Translations under genes and position numbers: made by a program
Part shown: piece by piece, positions 32,604 through 40,853 of the stretch
How positions within the stretch are numbered: the stretch's first letter is position 1
Layout: the number at the start of each line of letters is the position of its first letter
Notes under the pieces: generated by a model
Told to the model about the DNA's origin: nothing
The model's database searches: none
The model's input: the letters and a program-made list of their open reading frames with translations, nothing else
Source: Deltaproteobacteria bacterium
Lineage (GTDB): Bacteria > Myxococcota_A > UBA9160 > UBA6930
NCBI GenBank assembly: GCA_002687015.1
Contig: NYZB01000189.1
Coordinates: 1-55,496 of the forward strand
Length of the DNA: 55,496 nucleotides
Reading direction: 5' to 3'

Positions 32604-33799
32604 GCGAAGTGCCGCTCCATCACGAGGGTGCAGTTGTTGCCGCCGAAGCCGAAGGAGTTGCTGAGGGTGATGGCTCGTTCTCGAGGCGCCGCTCGCTCCC
32701 CCGGGACGGCGAGCCGGATCGGAGCCAGCTCGGGGTCGCGCTCACCGTCCCAGGCGTGAGGTGGGAGAGGCAGCGCACCGGCCTCGGCCCGATCGAGTAC
32801 GAGCCACGTGAAGGCCGCTTCGATGGCGCCGGCGGCACCGAGGGTGTGGCCGACCAGGGCCTTGGTGGAGCTGCAGGGGATGTCGCGACCGAGGACCTTG
32901 TCGACGGCGAGGCTCTCCATGACGTCGTTGAGCGGGGTTCCGGTGCCGTGCAGGTTGGCGTAGGCCACCTCCTCGGCCGGCGCGCCCGCATCGGTCAGGG
33001 CCTCCCTCATCGCCGTCTCCGCTCCGCGCCCCTCGGGGTCCGGCGCCGACATGTGATGGGCTTCGCTGGACTCGCCGACCCCGGAGAGCTGGATGCCGCT
33101 CTCCTCACCGGTCACCAGGAAGACGGCGGCTCCCTCGCCGAGGGTGAGGCCGCAGCGGTTGCGGCTCATCGGGTTGCTGACCTCGTCGGAGAGGGCGTGG
33201 AGCGCGGTGAAGCCGCCCGTGGTGAGTCCACACAGGGTGTCGGCTGCGCCCGCGACCACCGCGTCGCACAGGCCCATTCGAATCAGCGAACGCGCGGTCG
33301 CAAGGGCCCGCGCCCCCGAGGAGCAGGCGGTCGAGATCGTGAATGCCGGACCCTGCGCGCCCAGCCAGGCCGCCGTGAACTCGGCCAGCCCGCCGAACTC
33401 GAGCTGGGCGTAGTCGAAGGAGGGTGCCAGCTCGCTCGTCTCCTGATGGTGTCGGATCGCCACCTCGGCATCGGACACGCCGGAGGTGCTCGTGCCCATC
33501 ACCACGCCCATCCGCTCGGCGCCATGGCGGGCGAGGGCCCGGGCCACCGGCGCCTCGATCTGCCGCAGGGCCGCCAGGGCCATGGCGTTGTTGCGGCAGG
33601 CGAAACGAGCCAGCTCTGCGGGTATCTCGGGGAGGGTCTCGTGGACCGCTCCCACGATCAGGGCACGGTCCGGTACCAGATCGCTGCGGGTCGAGAGCCG
33701 GCTCTGGTCCCCTGCGAGCAGGCGCGGCAGGATGGCCTCGGGCTCGTCTCCCAGGGCGTGCACCATGCCCATGGCTGCGAGGGAGCAGGGGGCAGGCAT
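32600..33799 (-). CDS. ApeO-like beta-ketoacyl-ACP synthase
   Basis: A 399-residue FabF-type ketosynthase. Nucleophile Cys in TISTACSSGARALATA, first His in LHGTGTPLNDVMES, second His in LVGHTLGAAGAIEAAF, and the C-terminal SNSFGFGGNNCTLV loop are all intact. Followed by a chain-length factor gene, it corresponds to ApeO, the elongating KS of aryl polyene synthases. ATG at 33797-33799 (MPAPCSLAAMG) is preferred over an upstream ATG at 33853. TATCGT ends exactly six bases upstream of that ATG, and no Shine-Dalgarno is present, pointing to a leaderless message. Confidence 0.92.
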   Translation of the reverse strand: MPAPCSLAAMGMVHALGDEPEAILPRLLAGDQSRLSTRSDLVPDRALIVGAVHETLPEIPAELARFACRNNAMALAALRQIEAPVARALARHGAERMGVVMGTSTSGVSDAEVAIRHHQETSELAPSFDYAQLEFGGLAEFTAAWLGAQGPAFTISTACSSGARALATARSLIRMGLCDAVVAGAADTLCGLTTGGFTALHALSDEVSNPMSRNRCGLTLGEGAAVFLVTGEESGIQLSGVGESSEAHHMSAPDPEGRGAETAMREALTDAGAPAEEVAYANLHGTGTPLNDVMESLAVDKVLGRDIPCSSTKALVGHTLGAAGAIEAAFTWLVLDRAEAGALPLPPHAWDGERDPELAPIRLAVPGERAAPRERAITLSNSFGFGGNNCTLVMERHFA

Positions 33800-33805
33800 G
33801 GCGAC

Positions 33806-33811
33806 ACGATA
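33806..33811 (-). promoter_or_regulatory. Candidate -10 hexamer (TATCGT) for a leaderless KS/CLF transcript
   Basis: On minus, TATCGT-GTCGCC-ATG puts the hexamer six bases before the ketosynthase start, the same spacing as at gpx, the ammonia-lyase and malY. No -35 is obvious. Confidence 0.35.
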
Positions 33812-33859
33812 CCCGCTGCTCGCAGAGCGGGCCCACCGCGTCGGTGCCTCCATACACGA

Positions 33860-33885
33860 CCGGCCGGAGTCGAAGCTCCGGCCGG
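33860..33885. terminator. 10-bp perfect hairpin downstream of the small secreted protein gene
   Basis: CCGGCCGGAG (33860-33869) pairs perfectly with CTCCGGCCGG (33876-33885) around the six-base loop TCGAAG. It begins 27 bases after the stop of the minus-strand gene at 33913 and lies upstream of the ketosynthase. Only a weak TCGTGTAT follows, so termination would be T-poor. It would insulate the KS/CLF operon. Confidence 0.5.
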
Positions 33886-33912
33886 CGTGGGGTGCTTGCG
33901 GGGTTGGGGGGG

Positions 33913-34215
33913 CTAGAAGACGGAGCCGCCGTTGAAGGGGGTCTGGATCGGCAGCGCCTGGTTGAGGACCTCGCTGCGGAGGTCGATGTGGTTGGTCACG
34001 AGAGCTCCGGGCGCTGCGCGCCTGGAGCTGAGGTAGGGCTTTCCACGCCAGCGCTCCCGGGTGGTGAGCCGGCGCTCCGGGGTGGTGGCGGTGGATTCGA
34101 TCGCAGTGTCGCGAGAGACGGCGGGTTCGTCGCTCGAGGTGATCGGGGAATCCGCCAGGGCCGGGCTGGCCAGGAACAGGCTGGCAAAGACGGCAAAGGA
34201 GCGGATGCGGGTCAT
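33913..34215 (-). CDS. Small secreted protein of unknown function
   Basis: A 100-residue protein with a clear signal peptide (MTRIRSFAVFASLFLASPALA, cut after ALA near residue 21) and a Ser/Thr/Arg-rich mature part containing two or more basic segments (TTPERRLTTRERWRGKPY). GGAGAG lies eight bases before the ATG at 34215. I do not recognise a family, and there are no cysteines or membrane segments in the mature part. It sits between recQ and the KS/CLF pair on the same strand, with a hairpin after it, so it is probably a separate transcript. Confidence 0.65.
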   Translation of the reverse strand: MTRIRSFAVFASLFLASPALADSPITSSDEPAVSRDTAIESTATTPERRLTTRERWRGKPYLSSRRAAPGALVTNHIDLRSEVLNQALPIQTPFNGGSVF

Positions 34216-34381
34216 CGGGTCTCTCCGGTAGGGCGCATGGATCCCATAGAAAGCAAGGAACGTGCCAACCCCGCGAGCCACCTCGAGCTAGCTGAGAGCT
34301 CTACGCCGCCTGAAGAGGCGGTCTTCCGCAGCCCAAGGCGTCAGGGTGCCGCCTCACGCGGCGCCTCCGTTGGCGTTGGAA

Positions 34382-36928
34382 TCAGGAGGGCGGCGCAGAC
34401 GGGGGTGAATCGCCCCGGTCTCCGCCGTCATCGGGCTTCTGGCCCCGCGGCCCGCGGCCGCGCCTTCGCCGACCGCGGCTGCCCCGCCGCCGGCGCTTGC
34501 GTCCCTTGCCCTCGGCATCGTCGGCGGCCCTGAGCTCGGTATTCGCCTCGGCCTTGGGGCGGCGTGCCTTGCCTCCGCTCGCCTCCGCGTCTGCGCCACC
34601 GGACCGGCGCCCGCGCTTGCGGCCCTTCTGGCCTCGCCGGCGTTGGTTTCCTCCGGGCCGTCCGCCGCGTCCGCGTCCGCGACCCCGGCGCCGCTCCTCG
34701 CCCTTGGGCAGCGCCAGCGGCTCCCAGAAGCTGTCGGGCCGATCCGCCTGGCCCCGGCAGCCATCGCACATGCCGCAGGCCTCGCCTCCCTCCTCGCCGA
34801 AGTACTCGCGCAGGAAGGTGGCCCGGCACACCGAGTCGATCGCGTAGTCCGCCACGGCATCGAGGCGTCGCGCGTCCTGGGTGCGCAGGGTCTCGAACTG
34901 GCCCGCGAGCTCGCGGGCTCGAGGCTCGAACTCGTCGGGCGGCACGATCACGTAGATCGCCTCGCTGTCCCACTTGACGAGGGTCGCCTCCTCCATCAGC
35001 GCCAGCAGGGCCCCGGTGGTGCGCGTACCCAGCTCGGCCGACAGGGCCAGGGCCTGGAGGCTGGGGATCTTGTCCTCCTTCGCCCAGGCGGCCAGCGCGC
35101 GAGCCAGCTTGTAGAGCTGCTCGGGTCGCACACGGCTGCGCGACAGCAGGGCCTCGTGGATCTGCCGGTCCTCTGACGAGAAGAGCAGGATGCAGTTGGC
35201 CCGGCGCCCGTCCCGGCCCGCCCGCCCGGCTTCCTGCACGTACTGCTCCAGCGAGGCGGGCGACTGGTAGTGCATCACGTAGCGGATGTCGGACTTGTCG
35301 ATGCCCAGGCCGAAGGCGCTGGTCGCAACCATCACGGTCCGGCGGCCCCGCTGCATGAAGGAGTTCTGGCCCTTCCTGCGCTCGGCCGCGCTCATCTTTC
35401 CGTGGTAGCGGTGGCAGGGAACGCCGAAGCGCTTCAACACGGCCCAGATCTCGTCGACCTCACGGGTGGTGGAGCAGTAGATGATGCCCGGCCTGCGCAC
35501 GCGCAGGGCCAGCCGGGCCAGGGCGCGCAGCCGCGCACCGCCGGTGCAGTGCAGCACGTCGAAGGCCAGGTTCGAGCGGTGCGGAGAGCTGGCGACGACG
35601 TGCGGATCGCGCATGCCGACGAAGCGGATGATCGCCAGGCGCACCTTCTCCGTGGCGGTGGCGGTAAGCGCGACGACTGGCGGGGAGCCCATGGTGCGCA
35701 GCCGCTCGCCGATCTGGAGGTAGGCCGGGCGAAAGTCGTAACCCCATTCCGAGATGCAGTGAGCTTCGTCGACTGCGGCCAGGGAGACGCCCGAGGTCCG
35801 CAGGGCCTCCGCCGCATCCGGCGCGGCGAGGGTCTCGGGGGTGGTCATCACCAGCACCCGCTCGCCGCTCTGGATGCGTTCGAGCGCCTTCTTGCGCTTG
35901 CCGCCGCGGATCGTGCCGTCCAGCCGGACGCAGGGCACGCCCAGCTTCTCGAGCTTGTCGTACTGGTCCTGCAGGAGGGCCAGCAGTGGCGAGATGACCA
36001 GCACCGGCTTGGGCAGGATCATCGAGGGGATCTGGTAGCAGGCGGACTTCCCGAAGCCGGTGGGGAGGATCATCATGACGTCCTTCCCGTGCAGGCCCTG
36101 CTCGATCACCTCCTCCTGCTCGGGGTGGAGCTGGCGGATGCCCAGCCGCAAGGCGGCCTTGCGCATCGCGTCGAGGCGCTGCTCCCTCGTGTCGAGGGGC
36201 ACCTCTCCCTCGAAGACCGGACCCGTCGGGATCTCGATCTCGTCCTCCGGCGGGAGCTCCTCGTCCTCCTCCTCGAGATCCCCAACCAGGGAGTCCGCCT
36301 CGGCCTGAAGGGCCTCGAGGGCGTGCTCGATGCTTTCGACGGCGGCGACCCGCGTCACTGCCGGCTCTGCGTCTCCATCCGGCTGCTCGGCCGCTGCTTC
36401 CCCGGCGTCCTCCTCGCCCGCGGCGTCCTCGGGGGTCTCCTCGACGGCTGCAACCTTTCGGGGCCTTCGCGCCCGCTTCGGCTTGGCAGGGGGTGGCGTC
36501 TGCTCCGCGTCGTCGTCGAGATCGAACATCTCCTCGGCCACGGAGAACTCCTCGAGCTCCTCGGCGGGCTCGGGAGCCGGCTTGCGGGGGCGGCGGCTCT
36601 TGCGCGCGCTGGGGCGCCGTGCGGGCTTGGCCTCCGTCGCGGTCTCGTCAGTCGGCGCCTCGTCCGTGGCATCGGCCGGGGCCTCGTCCGCGGCCGCATT
36701 GGCCTTCTTCGAGCGCGTCCCTCTCGAGGCGGCGGACGATCTGGCCGCGCTGGCCTTCTTGCGGCTGGCCTTCCGGGGCGCCGCCTCGGGCTCCTCCGCT
36801 TCGTCCGCGCCCTGCCCGGCGCGGGGCGTGGCCTCCCTCGTGGTGGCCTTCTTTCGGGTTGCGCGTCGGGAACGGGGCTTCGCCTTGGAAGTGCCCTCGC
36901 CGGACTCGCCGTCGGTGGGTTCGCTCAA
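34382..36928 (-). CDS. recQ: RecQ-type DNA helicase with long disordered termini
   Basis: About 848 residues: an N-terminal low-complexity region (about 1-230) of Lys/Arg/Ala stretches such as RKKATTREATPRAG then acidic stretches; a superfamily 2 helicase core with motif I LPTGFGKSACYQIP, DEAH box AVDEAHCISEWGYDFRP, and motif VI QEAGRAGRDGR; a RecQ zinc site (CRATFLREYFG...CGMCDGC); and an Arg/Gly-rich tail (about 740-848). No HRDC domain is present. RecQ unwinds forks and recombination intermediates. The start is uncertain: TTG at 36928 has GAGG upstream, and GTG at 36949 is in frame. Motif I has Phe where PTGGGKS is usual. Confidence 0.9.
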   Translation of the reverse strand: MSEPTDGESGEGTSKAKPRSRRATRKKATTREATPRAGQGADEAEEPEAAPRKASRKKASAARSSAASRGTRSKKANAAADEAPADATDEAPTDETATEAKPARRPSARKSRRPRKPAPEPAEELEEFSVAEEMFDLDDDAEQTPPPAKPKRARRPRKVAAVEETPEDAAGEEDAGEAAAEQPDGDAEPAVTRVAAVESIEHALEALQAEADSLVGDLEEEDEELPPEDEIEIPTGPVFEGEVPLDTREQRLDAMRKAALRLGIRQLHPEQEEVIEQGLHGKDVMMILPTGFGKSACYQIPSMILPKPVLVISPLLALLQDQYDKLEKLGVPCVRLDGTIRGGKRKKALERIQSGERVLVMTTPETLAAPDAAEALRTSGVSLAAVDEAHCISEWGYDFRPAYLQIGERLRTMGSPPVVALTATATEKVRLAIIRFVGMRDPHVVASSPHRSNLAFDVLHCTGGARLRALARLALRVRRPGIIYCSTTREVDEIWAVLKRFGVPCHRYHGKMSAAERRKGQNSFMQRGRRTVMVATSAFGLGIDKSDIRYVMHYQSPASLEQYVQEAGRAGRDGRRANCILLFSSEDRQIHEALLSRSRVRPEQLYKLARALAAWAKEDKIPSLQALALSAELGTRTTGALLALMEEATLVKWDSEAIYVIVPPDEFEPRARELAGQFETLRTQDARRLDAVADYAIDSVCRATFLREYFGEEGGEACGMCDGCRGQADRPDSFWEPLALPKGEERRRGRGRGRGGRPGGNQRRRGQKGRKRGRRSGGADAEASGGKARRPKAEANTELRAADDAEGKGRKRRRRGSRGRRRRGRGPRGQKPDDGGDRGDSPPSAPPS

Positions 36929-37188
36929 GAGGTCCTCGCACGCGCGCACGCCGCAGCCGCCAGGGCAGCCAGGCGAGCCCGTTCTCTGCGACACCGCCTG
37001 TGGGCACGGGGAGGTCCAGGTGCCGGTCACAGGGAGGCGGCGTCGAGGGACGGGCCGCGTTCTCCCATGGGGTACCGAATTCGTGGGCCGACCACCATGG
37101 ATGGGAGGCACATTTCGCCCCGCGGGGATCCAAAGAGCCTGTCCGGACGATCCGTTACCCTCCGCTGCCCATTGCGCAGGAGACGACC

Positions 37189-38166
37189 GTGAGCGACGCC
37201 GAGACTGCAGAGAACCTCACCACGCTGGCCAAGCACCTGGCCGCCCAGGATCTCGACCCGGGTCTGGCCACCGTGCTCGAAGGGCTCGCGCTGGGCTGCA
37301 AGGCCATCGGCCACCGCGTGCGGAGGGCTCGCATCGAGGACGTGGTCGGCGTGGCCGGCGGGGAGAACGTGTTCGGGGAGATCCAGCAGAAGCTCGACGT
37401 GCTCTCGGACGAGGTCCTGCTCCAGTGCCTGCGCGACGCCCCCGCGGCGGCCGTCTATGCCTCCGAGGAGCAGGACGGCCCGGTGGTCCTGCGCACGGCC
37501 AGTGAAGGGGGTCGTTTCGCGGTCCTCGCCGACCCCCTGGACGGCTCGTCGAACATCGACGTGGCGGTCAGCGTCGGCACGATCTTCAGCGTGCTCCCGA
37601 ACGACAAGCCGGACGACGAGACCGGGATGGCGGTGCTGCAGCCCGGCCGCAACCAGGTCGCCGCGGGCTACGTGCTCTACGGCTCGTCGATCGTGCTGGT
37701 CCTGGCCACCGAGGCCGGCGTCGACATGTTCACCCTGGACCCGATGCTGGGCGACTTCGTCCTCGTCCTGGCCAAGATCGAGATTCCGCAGGAGAAGAAG
37801 ATCTACTCGATCAACGAGGCCTATGTGAACGACTTCGACGAAGGTCTCAGGGACTACCTGGCCTTCGTCCACGAGAGTGGCTACGGCGCCCGGTACATCG
37901 GCTCCATGGTGGCGGACGTCCACCGAACCCTGCTGAAGGGTGGAGTCTTCATCTACCCGGCGACCGGCAAGTCGCCCCAGGGCAAGCTGCGCCTCATGTA
38001 CGAGGGCAACCCCATGGGCTACGTGATCGAGCGCGCGGGTGGAGCGGCCTCGGCGGGCCGCGGTCCGATCCTCGACCGGATTCCGAGCGAGGTGCACGAG
38101 CGCACACCCGTGATCGTGGGATCGGCGGCCGAGGTGGACCACGTGACCCGTCGGACCCATCCTTGA
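37189..38166 (+). CDS. fbp: Class I fructose-1,6-bisphosphatase
   Basis: A 325-residue cytoplasmic phosphatase for gluconeogenesis. The metal and phosphate site ADPLDGSSNIDVAVSVGTI is intact, as are YASEEQDGPV at the first acidic loop, YGSSIVLVLAT, and the C-terminal MYEGNPMGYVIERAGGAAS. GTG at 37189 is preceded by AGGAG, and the product starts near the usual N-terminus of the class. It is divergent from recQ, with a 260-base gap. GC-rich dyads (GCCTGCGCAGGC at 38172) follow the stop. Confidence 0.95.
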   Translation: MSDAETAENLTTLAKHLAAQDLDPGLATVLEGLALGCKAIGHRVRRARIEDVVGVAGGENVFGEIQQKLDVLSDEVLLQCLRDAPAAAVYASEEQDGPVVLRTASEGGRFAVLADPLDGSSNIDVAVSVGTIFSVLPNDKPDDETGMAVLQPGRNQVAAGYVLYGSSIVLVLATEAGVDMFTLDPMLGDFVLVLAKIEIPQEKKIYSINEAYVNDFDEGLRDYLAFVHESGYGARYIGSMVADVHRTLLKGGVFIYPATGKSPQGKLRLMYEGNPMGYVIERAGGAASAGRGPILDRIPSEVHERTPVIVGSAAEVDHVTRRTHP

Positions 38167-38242
38167 TGGGCGCCTGCGCAGGCCCCGGCGCCGGGATCGA
38201 CGGCGCGGCTCGGCTTCGCGTTCGCCGCGGGGCCGGGCCTGC

Positions 38243-39085
38243 GTGAGCCTCTCGCGGCACGCGGAGCTCCGCCACCCGGTCGAGGATCTCCTCGATTCCC
38301 GCGTCGCCGACTACCGGGACCTCCAGGAGAAGGAAGGGCTCCGGGCCCGGGGCTGCTTCGTGGCGGAGAGCCGCCACGTCGTGCGGCGCCTGCTCGCCGA
38401 GCCGCGTTTCCCCGTGCGCTCGCTCTTCCTGACGGACGCGGCGGCCTGCGAGCTGGCCGCGGATCTGGAGGCGATTGGCTGCACCGCGCCGGTCTACATC
38501 GGCAGTCGCGCCCTGCTCTCGGATGTGGCGGGCTACCGGGTGCACCAGGGCTGTCTCGCGATCGCCGAGCGGGCCGCCGAGCCCACGCCCCAGTCGTTGG
38601 TCCGGACGGCGGCCGAGGCGGGCCGGTCCCTCGTGGTCTTGGAGGAGCTCGCCAACCCCGACAATGTGGGTGCCATCTTCCGCAACGCCCAGGGCTTCGG
38701 GGTGGGCGGGGTGCTGCTGGTCGGCGGCGCCGATCCCCTCTATCGCAAGGCCCTGCGTGTCTCGATGGGGGCCACCCTCGCGCTTCCCTTTGCGCATGCG
38801 CGGGCCTGGCCGCAGGAGCTCGAGCTCCTGCGGGCCGCGGGTTTCACGACACTCGCCGCGGTGGTGGCAGGGGAGGGCGACCCCGTCGAGGTGGGGGACA
38901 TCGGCACGCGGCTTGCCCGCCCCAGCCGGTTCGCGCTGCTGCTCGGCACGGAGTCCGCCGGCCTGAGCGCCGCCGCCCGCGGCGCCTGCGACCTCGAGGT
39001 CACGATCCGGACCGCCGGAAGCCTCGATTCCCTGAACGTGGCCAGTGCCTCGGCGGTGCTGCTGCACCGGCTCCAGGCTCCGTGA
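38243..39085 (+). CDS. TrmH/SpoU-family RNA 2'-O-methyltransferase
   Basis: A 280-residue SPOUT methyltransferase with all three knot motifs: ELANPDNVGAIFRNAQGFG, FALLLGTESAGLS, and LDSLNVASASAVLLH. An N-terminal substrate-binding domain (residues about 1-110) resembles that of RlmB/TrmH relatives. It would transfer a methyl group from SAM to a ribose in rRNA or tRNA; the target is not deducible. GTG at 38243 is used. Its stop overlaps the epimerase start by GTGA, linking the two. Confidence 0.92.
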   Translation: MSLSRHAELRHPVEDLLDSRVADYRDLQEKEGLRARGCFVAESRHVVRRLLAEPRFPVRSLFLTDAAACELAADLEAIGCTAPVYIGSRALLSDVAGYRVHQGCLAIAERAAEPTPQSLVRTAAEAGRSLVVLEELANPDNVGAIFRNAQGFGVGGVLLVGGADPLYRKALRVSMGATLALPFAHARAWPQELELLRAAGFTTLAAVVAGEGDPVEVGDIGTRLARPSRFALLLGTESAGLSAAARGACDLEVTIRTAGSLDSLNVASASAVLLHRLQAP

Positions 39086-39939
39086 GTCGGATCCTGATCG
39101 CGGGCTGTGGCTACGTCGGCTGCCGGCTGGCCGCGGAGCTGGTCCTGGCCGGCCACGAGGTCCACGGTCTTCGCCGCGAGGGTGCCCTGCCGGAAGGTGT
39201 CCACGCCGTCCATGCCGACCTGCTGGACGGGGCGGCGCTCGCCCGCGCCCTTCCCGGGGGCCTCGATGTCGCGGTCTACGCGGCATCGCCGGGGGAGCGC
39301 TCCGACGCCGCCTACGAGCGGACCTTCGTCACCGCCCCGTCGAAGCTCCGCGAAGTCCTCGAGCGGAGCTCGCCCGGTCTCTCCCGTGTCCTCTTCGTGT
39401 CGAGCACGGCCGTCTACGCGCAGGCCAGAGGGGAAGTGGTCGACGAGCGGGCCGCCACCGAGCCCCTCCACTTCACGGGTCGCCGGCTCCTCGAGGGCGA
39501 GCGCGGGGCTACAGCGTGGCCGGGGCAGGCCTGTGCCGTGCGGCTCGCGGGCATCTACGGGCCGGGCAGGGCAGGCCTCGTCGATCGGGTGCGGCGCGGT
39601 GAGGCGACCTTCGCACCGGGGCCACCCCGCTACCGCAACCGCATCCATCGCGACGACGCCGCCGGCCTGCTGGCGCATCTGCTCGGCCTGCCCGGCCTGC
39701 CCCCCGTGATTCTCGGTGTGGACGATGCTCCCGTGCCGGAGCGGGAGGTGCTCGAGTGGCTGGCGAGCCGCCTCGGCGCGCCTGCTCCGCGAGCCGGCGA
39801 GCCCGCCCCCGGCAGCCGGGGTGCCGCCGGGAACCGGCGCGGCTGCAACGATCTGCTGCGCTCCACGGGCTACGTCCTGCGCTATCCGACCTATCGGGAG
39901 GGCTATGGCGCGCTGCTCTCGGATCACCTGCTAGCGTGA
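39082..39939 (+). CDS. NAD-dependent epimerase/dehydratase-like protein (YeeZ type)
   Basis: A 285-residue extended SDR-like protein opening ILIAGCGYVGCRLAAELV, a Rossmann site with the GCGYVG of YeeZ-like members. A later VLFVSSTAVYAQARGE region and IYGPGRAGLVDRVRRG match SDR epimerases, although the YxxxK dyad is not well formed (the position follows THF). It may be a nucleotide-sugar or regulatory dehydrogenase-like protein with unclear activity. The GTG start overlaps the methyltransferase gene. It precedes a small periplasmic protein gene by 26 bases. Confidence 0.75.
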   Translation: MSRILIAGCGYVGCRLAAELVLAGHEVHGLRREGALPEGVHAVHADLLDGAALARALPGGLDVAVYAASPGERSDAAYERTFVTAPSKLREVLERSSPGLSRVLFVSSTAVYAQARGEVVDERAATEPLHFTGRRLLEGERGATAWPGQACAVRLAGIYGPGRAGLVDRVRRGEATFAPGPPRYRNRIHRDDAAGLLAHLLGLPGLPPVILGVDDAPVPEREVLEWLASRLGAPAPRAGEPAPGSRGAAGNRRGCNDLLRSTGYVLRYPTYREGYGALLSDHLLA

Positions 39940-39965
39940 AGCTCCCGGACGCAGAGGAGACAGCC

Positions 39966-40787
39966 ATGTTCCTTCGAGCCCTGGGCTCACTGTGCGTGGG
40001 AACCCTCGTCGCGGCGAGCGCAAGCGCGGGCACCCACATGGTGATGGAGACCTCGCGCCTGTCCGACGGCGAGGTCCTGGAGCGGACGGTCCTGCACGTC
40101 GACGGCAGCCGCCTGCGCGTGGACACCGATGGCGGCAAGAGCAGCGTCGTCTACCTGGCCGACCGCCAGCGCGTCTGGCTGCTCGACCACGGAGACCGCT
40201 CGTACGTCGAGGTGGACCAGAAGACCACCGAGAGCCTTGCGAGGAAGCTCGGCCACCTGAACCAGGAGCTTCGCAATCGCATCGAGGGCCTACCCGCCGA
40301 GCAACGGGCCGCGGCCGAGCGCCTCTTGAACAAGACCCTCGGGCCAGGCAACGAGGGGTCGGCTCCCAGGGTGGTGGTGGTCCCGAACGGCGAAGACGAG
40401 GTGATCGAGGGACGCCCCTGCCGCAGCTTCGACATCCTGCGCGATGGCGAGCGCGTCGCCGATGTGTGCCGGGCCGGGTTTGCCGAGGCGGGAGTGAGCG
40501 CCGAGACCCTGGGAGCGCTGCGCGATCTGGCCGGCTTCCTGCGCAACAGCATCGCCTCGCTCGCACCGGAGAGTGTGCGCAGCCAGGGCCTCGACGCCCT
40601 CGATTCCTTCGACCGCATCGAAGGGGTGCCGCTCCGCGTCCGCTCCTACAAGAACGGCAAGCCGGTTCGCCAGAGCCGGGTCACCGAGCTCGCCAGCCGC
40701 GACTTCCCCGCCAGCGACTTCACGGTTCCGGGCGACTACCAGAAGCAGCTGGGCCTCAACATCCGCGACCACATCGGCCCACCCTAG
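39966..40787 (+). CDS. Exported protein of unknown function
   Basis: A 273-residue protein with a signal peptide (MFLRALGSLCVGTLVAASASA, cleavage near SASA-GT) and a mature part that starts with beta-strand-like repeats (MVMETSRLSDGE, VLHVDGSRLRVDTDG, VVYLADRQRVWLLDHGDRSYVEV). That is the outline of DUF4412-like periplasmic proteins. A helical region and a short C-terminal VRSYKNGKPVRQSRV segment follow. GAGGAG precedes the ATG at 39966. No enzyme motif is visible. It follows the epimerase gene and converges on pilT. Confidence 0.65.
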   Translation: MFLRALGSLCVGTLVAASASAGTHMVMETSRLSDGEVLERTVLHVDGSRLRVDTDGGKSSVVYLADRQRVWLLDHGDRSYVEVDQKTTESLARKLGHLNQELRNRIEGLPAEQRAAAERLLNKTLGPGNEGSAPRVVVVPNGEDEVIEGRPCRSFDILRDGERVADVCRAGFAEAGVSAETLGALRDLAGFLRNSIASLAPESVRSQGLDALDSFDRIEGVPLRVRSYKNGKPVRQSRVTELASRDFPASDFTVPGDYQKQLGLNIRDHIGPP

Positions 40788-40853
40788 CCCCGCCCGCGAG
40801 GCGCCAACCCAGGGTCAGCCTCCTCGTTGACTCGCCATCTCTCGGGGGGTGGG

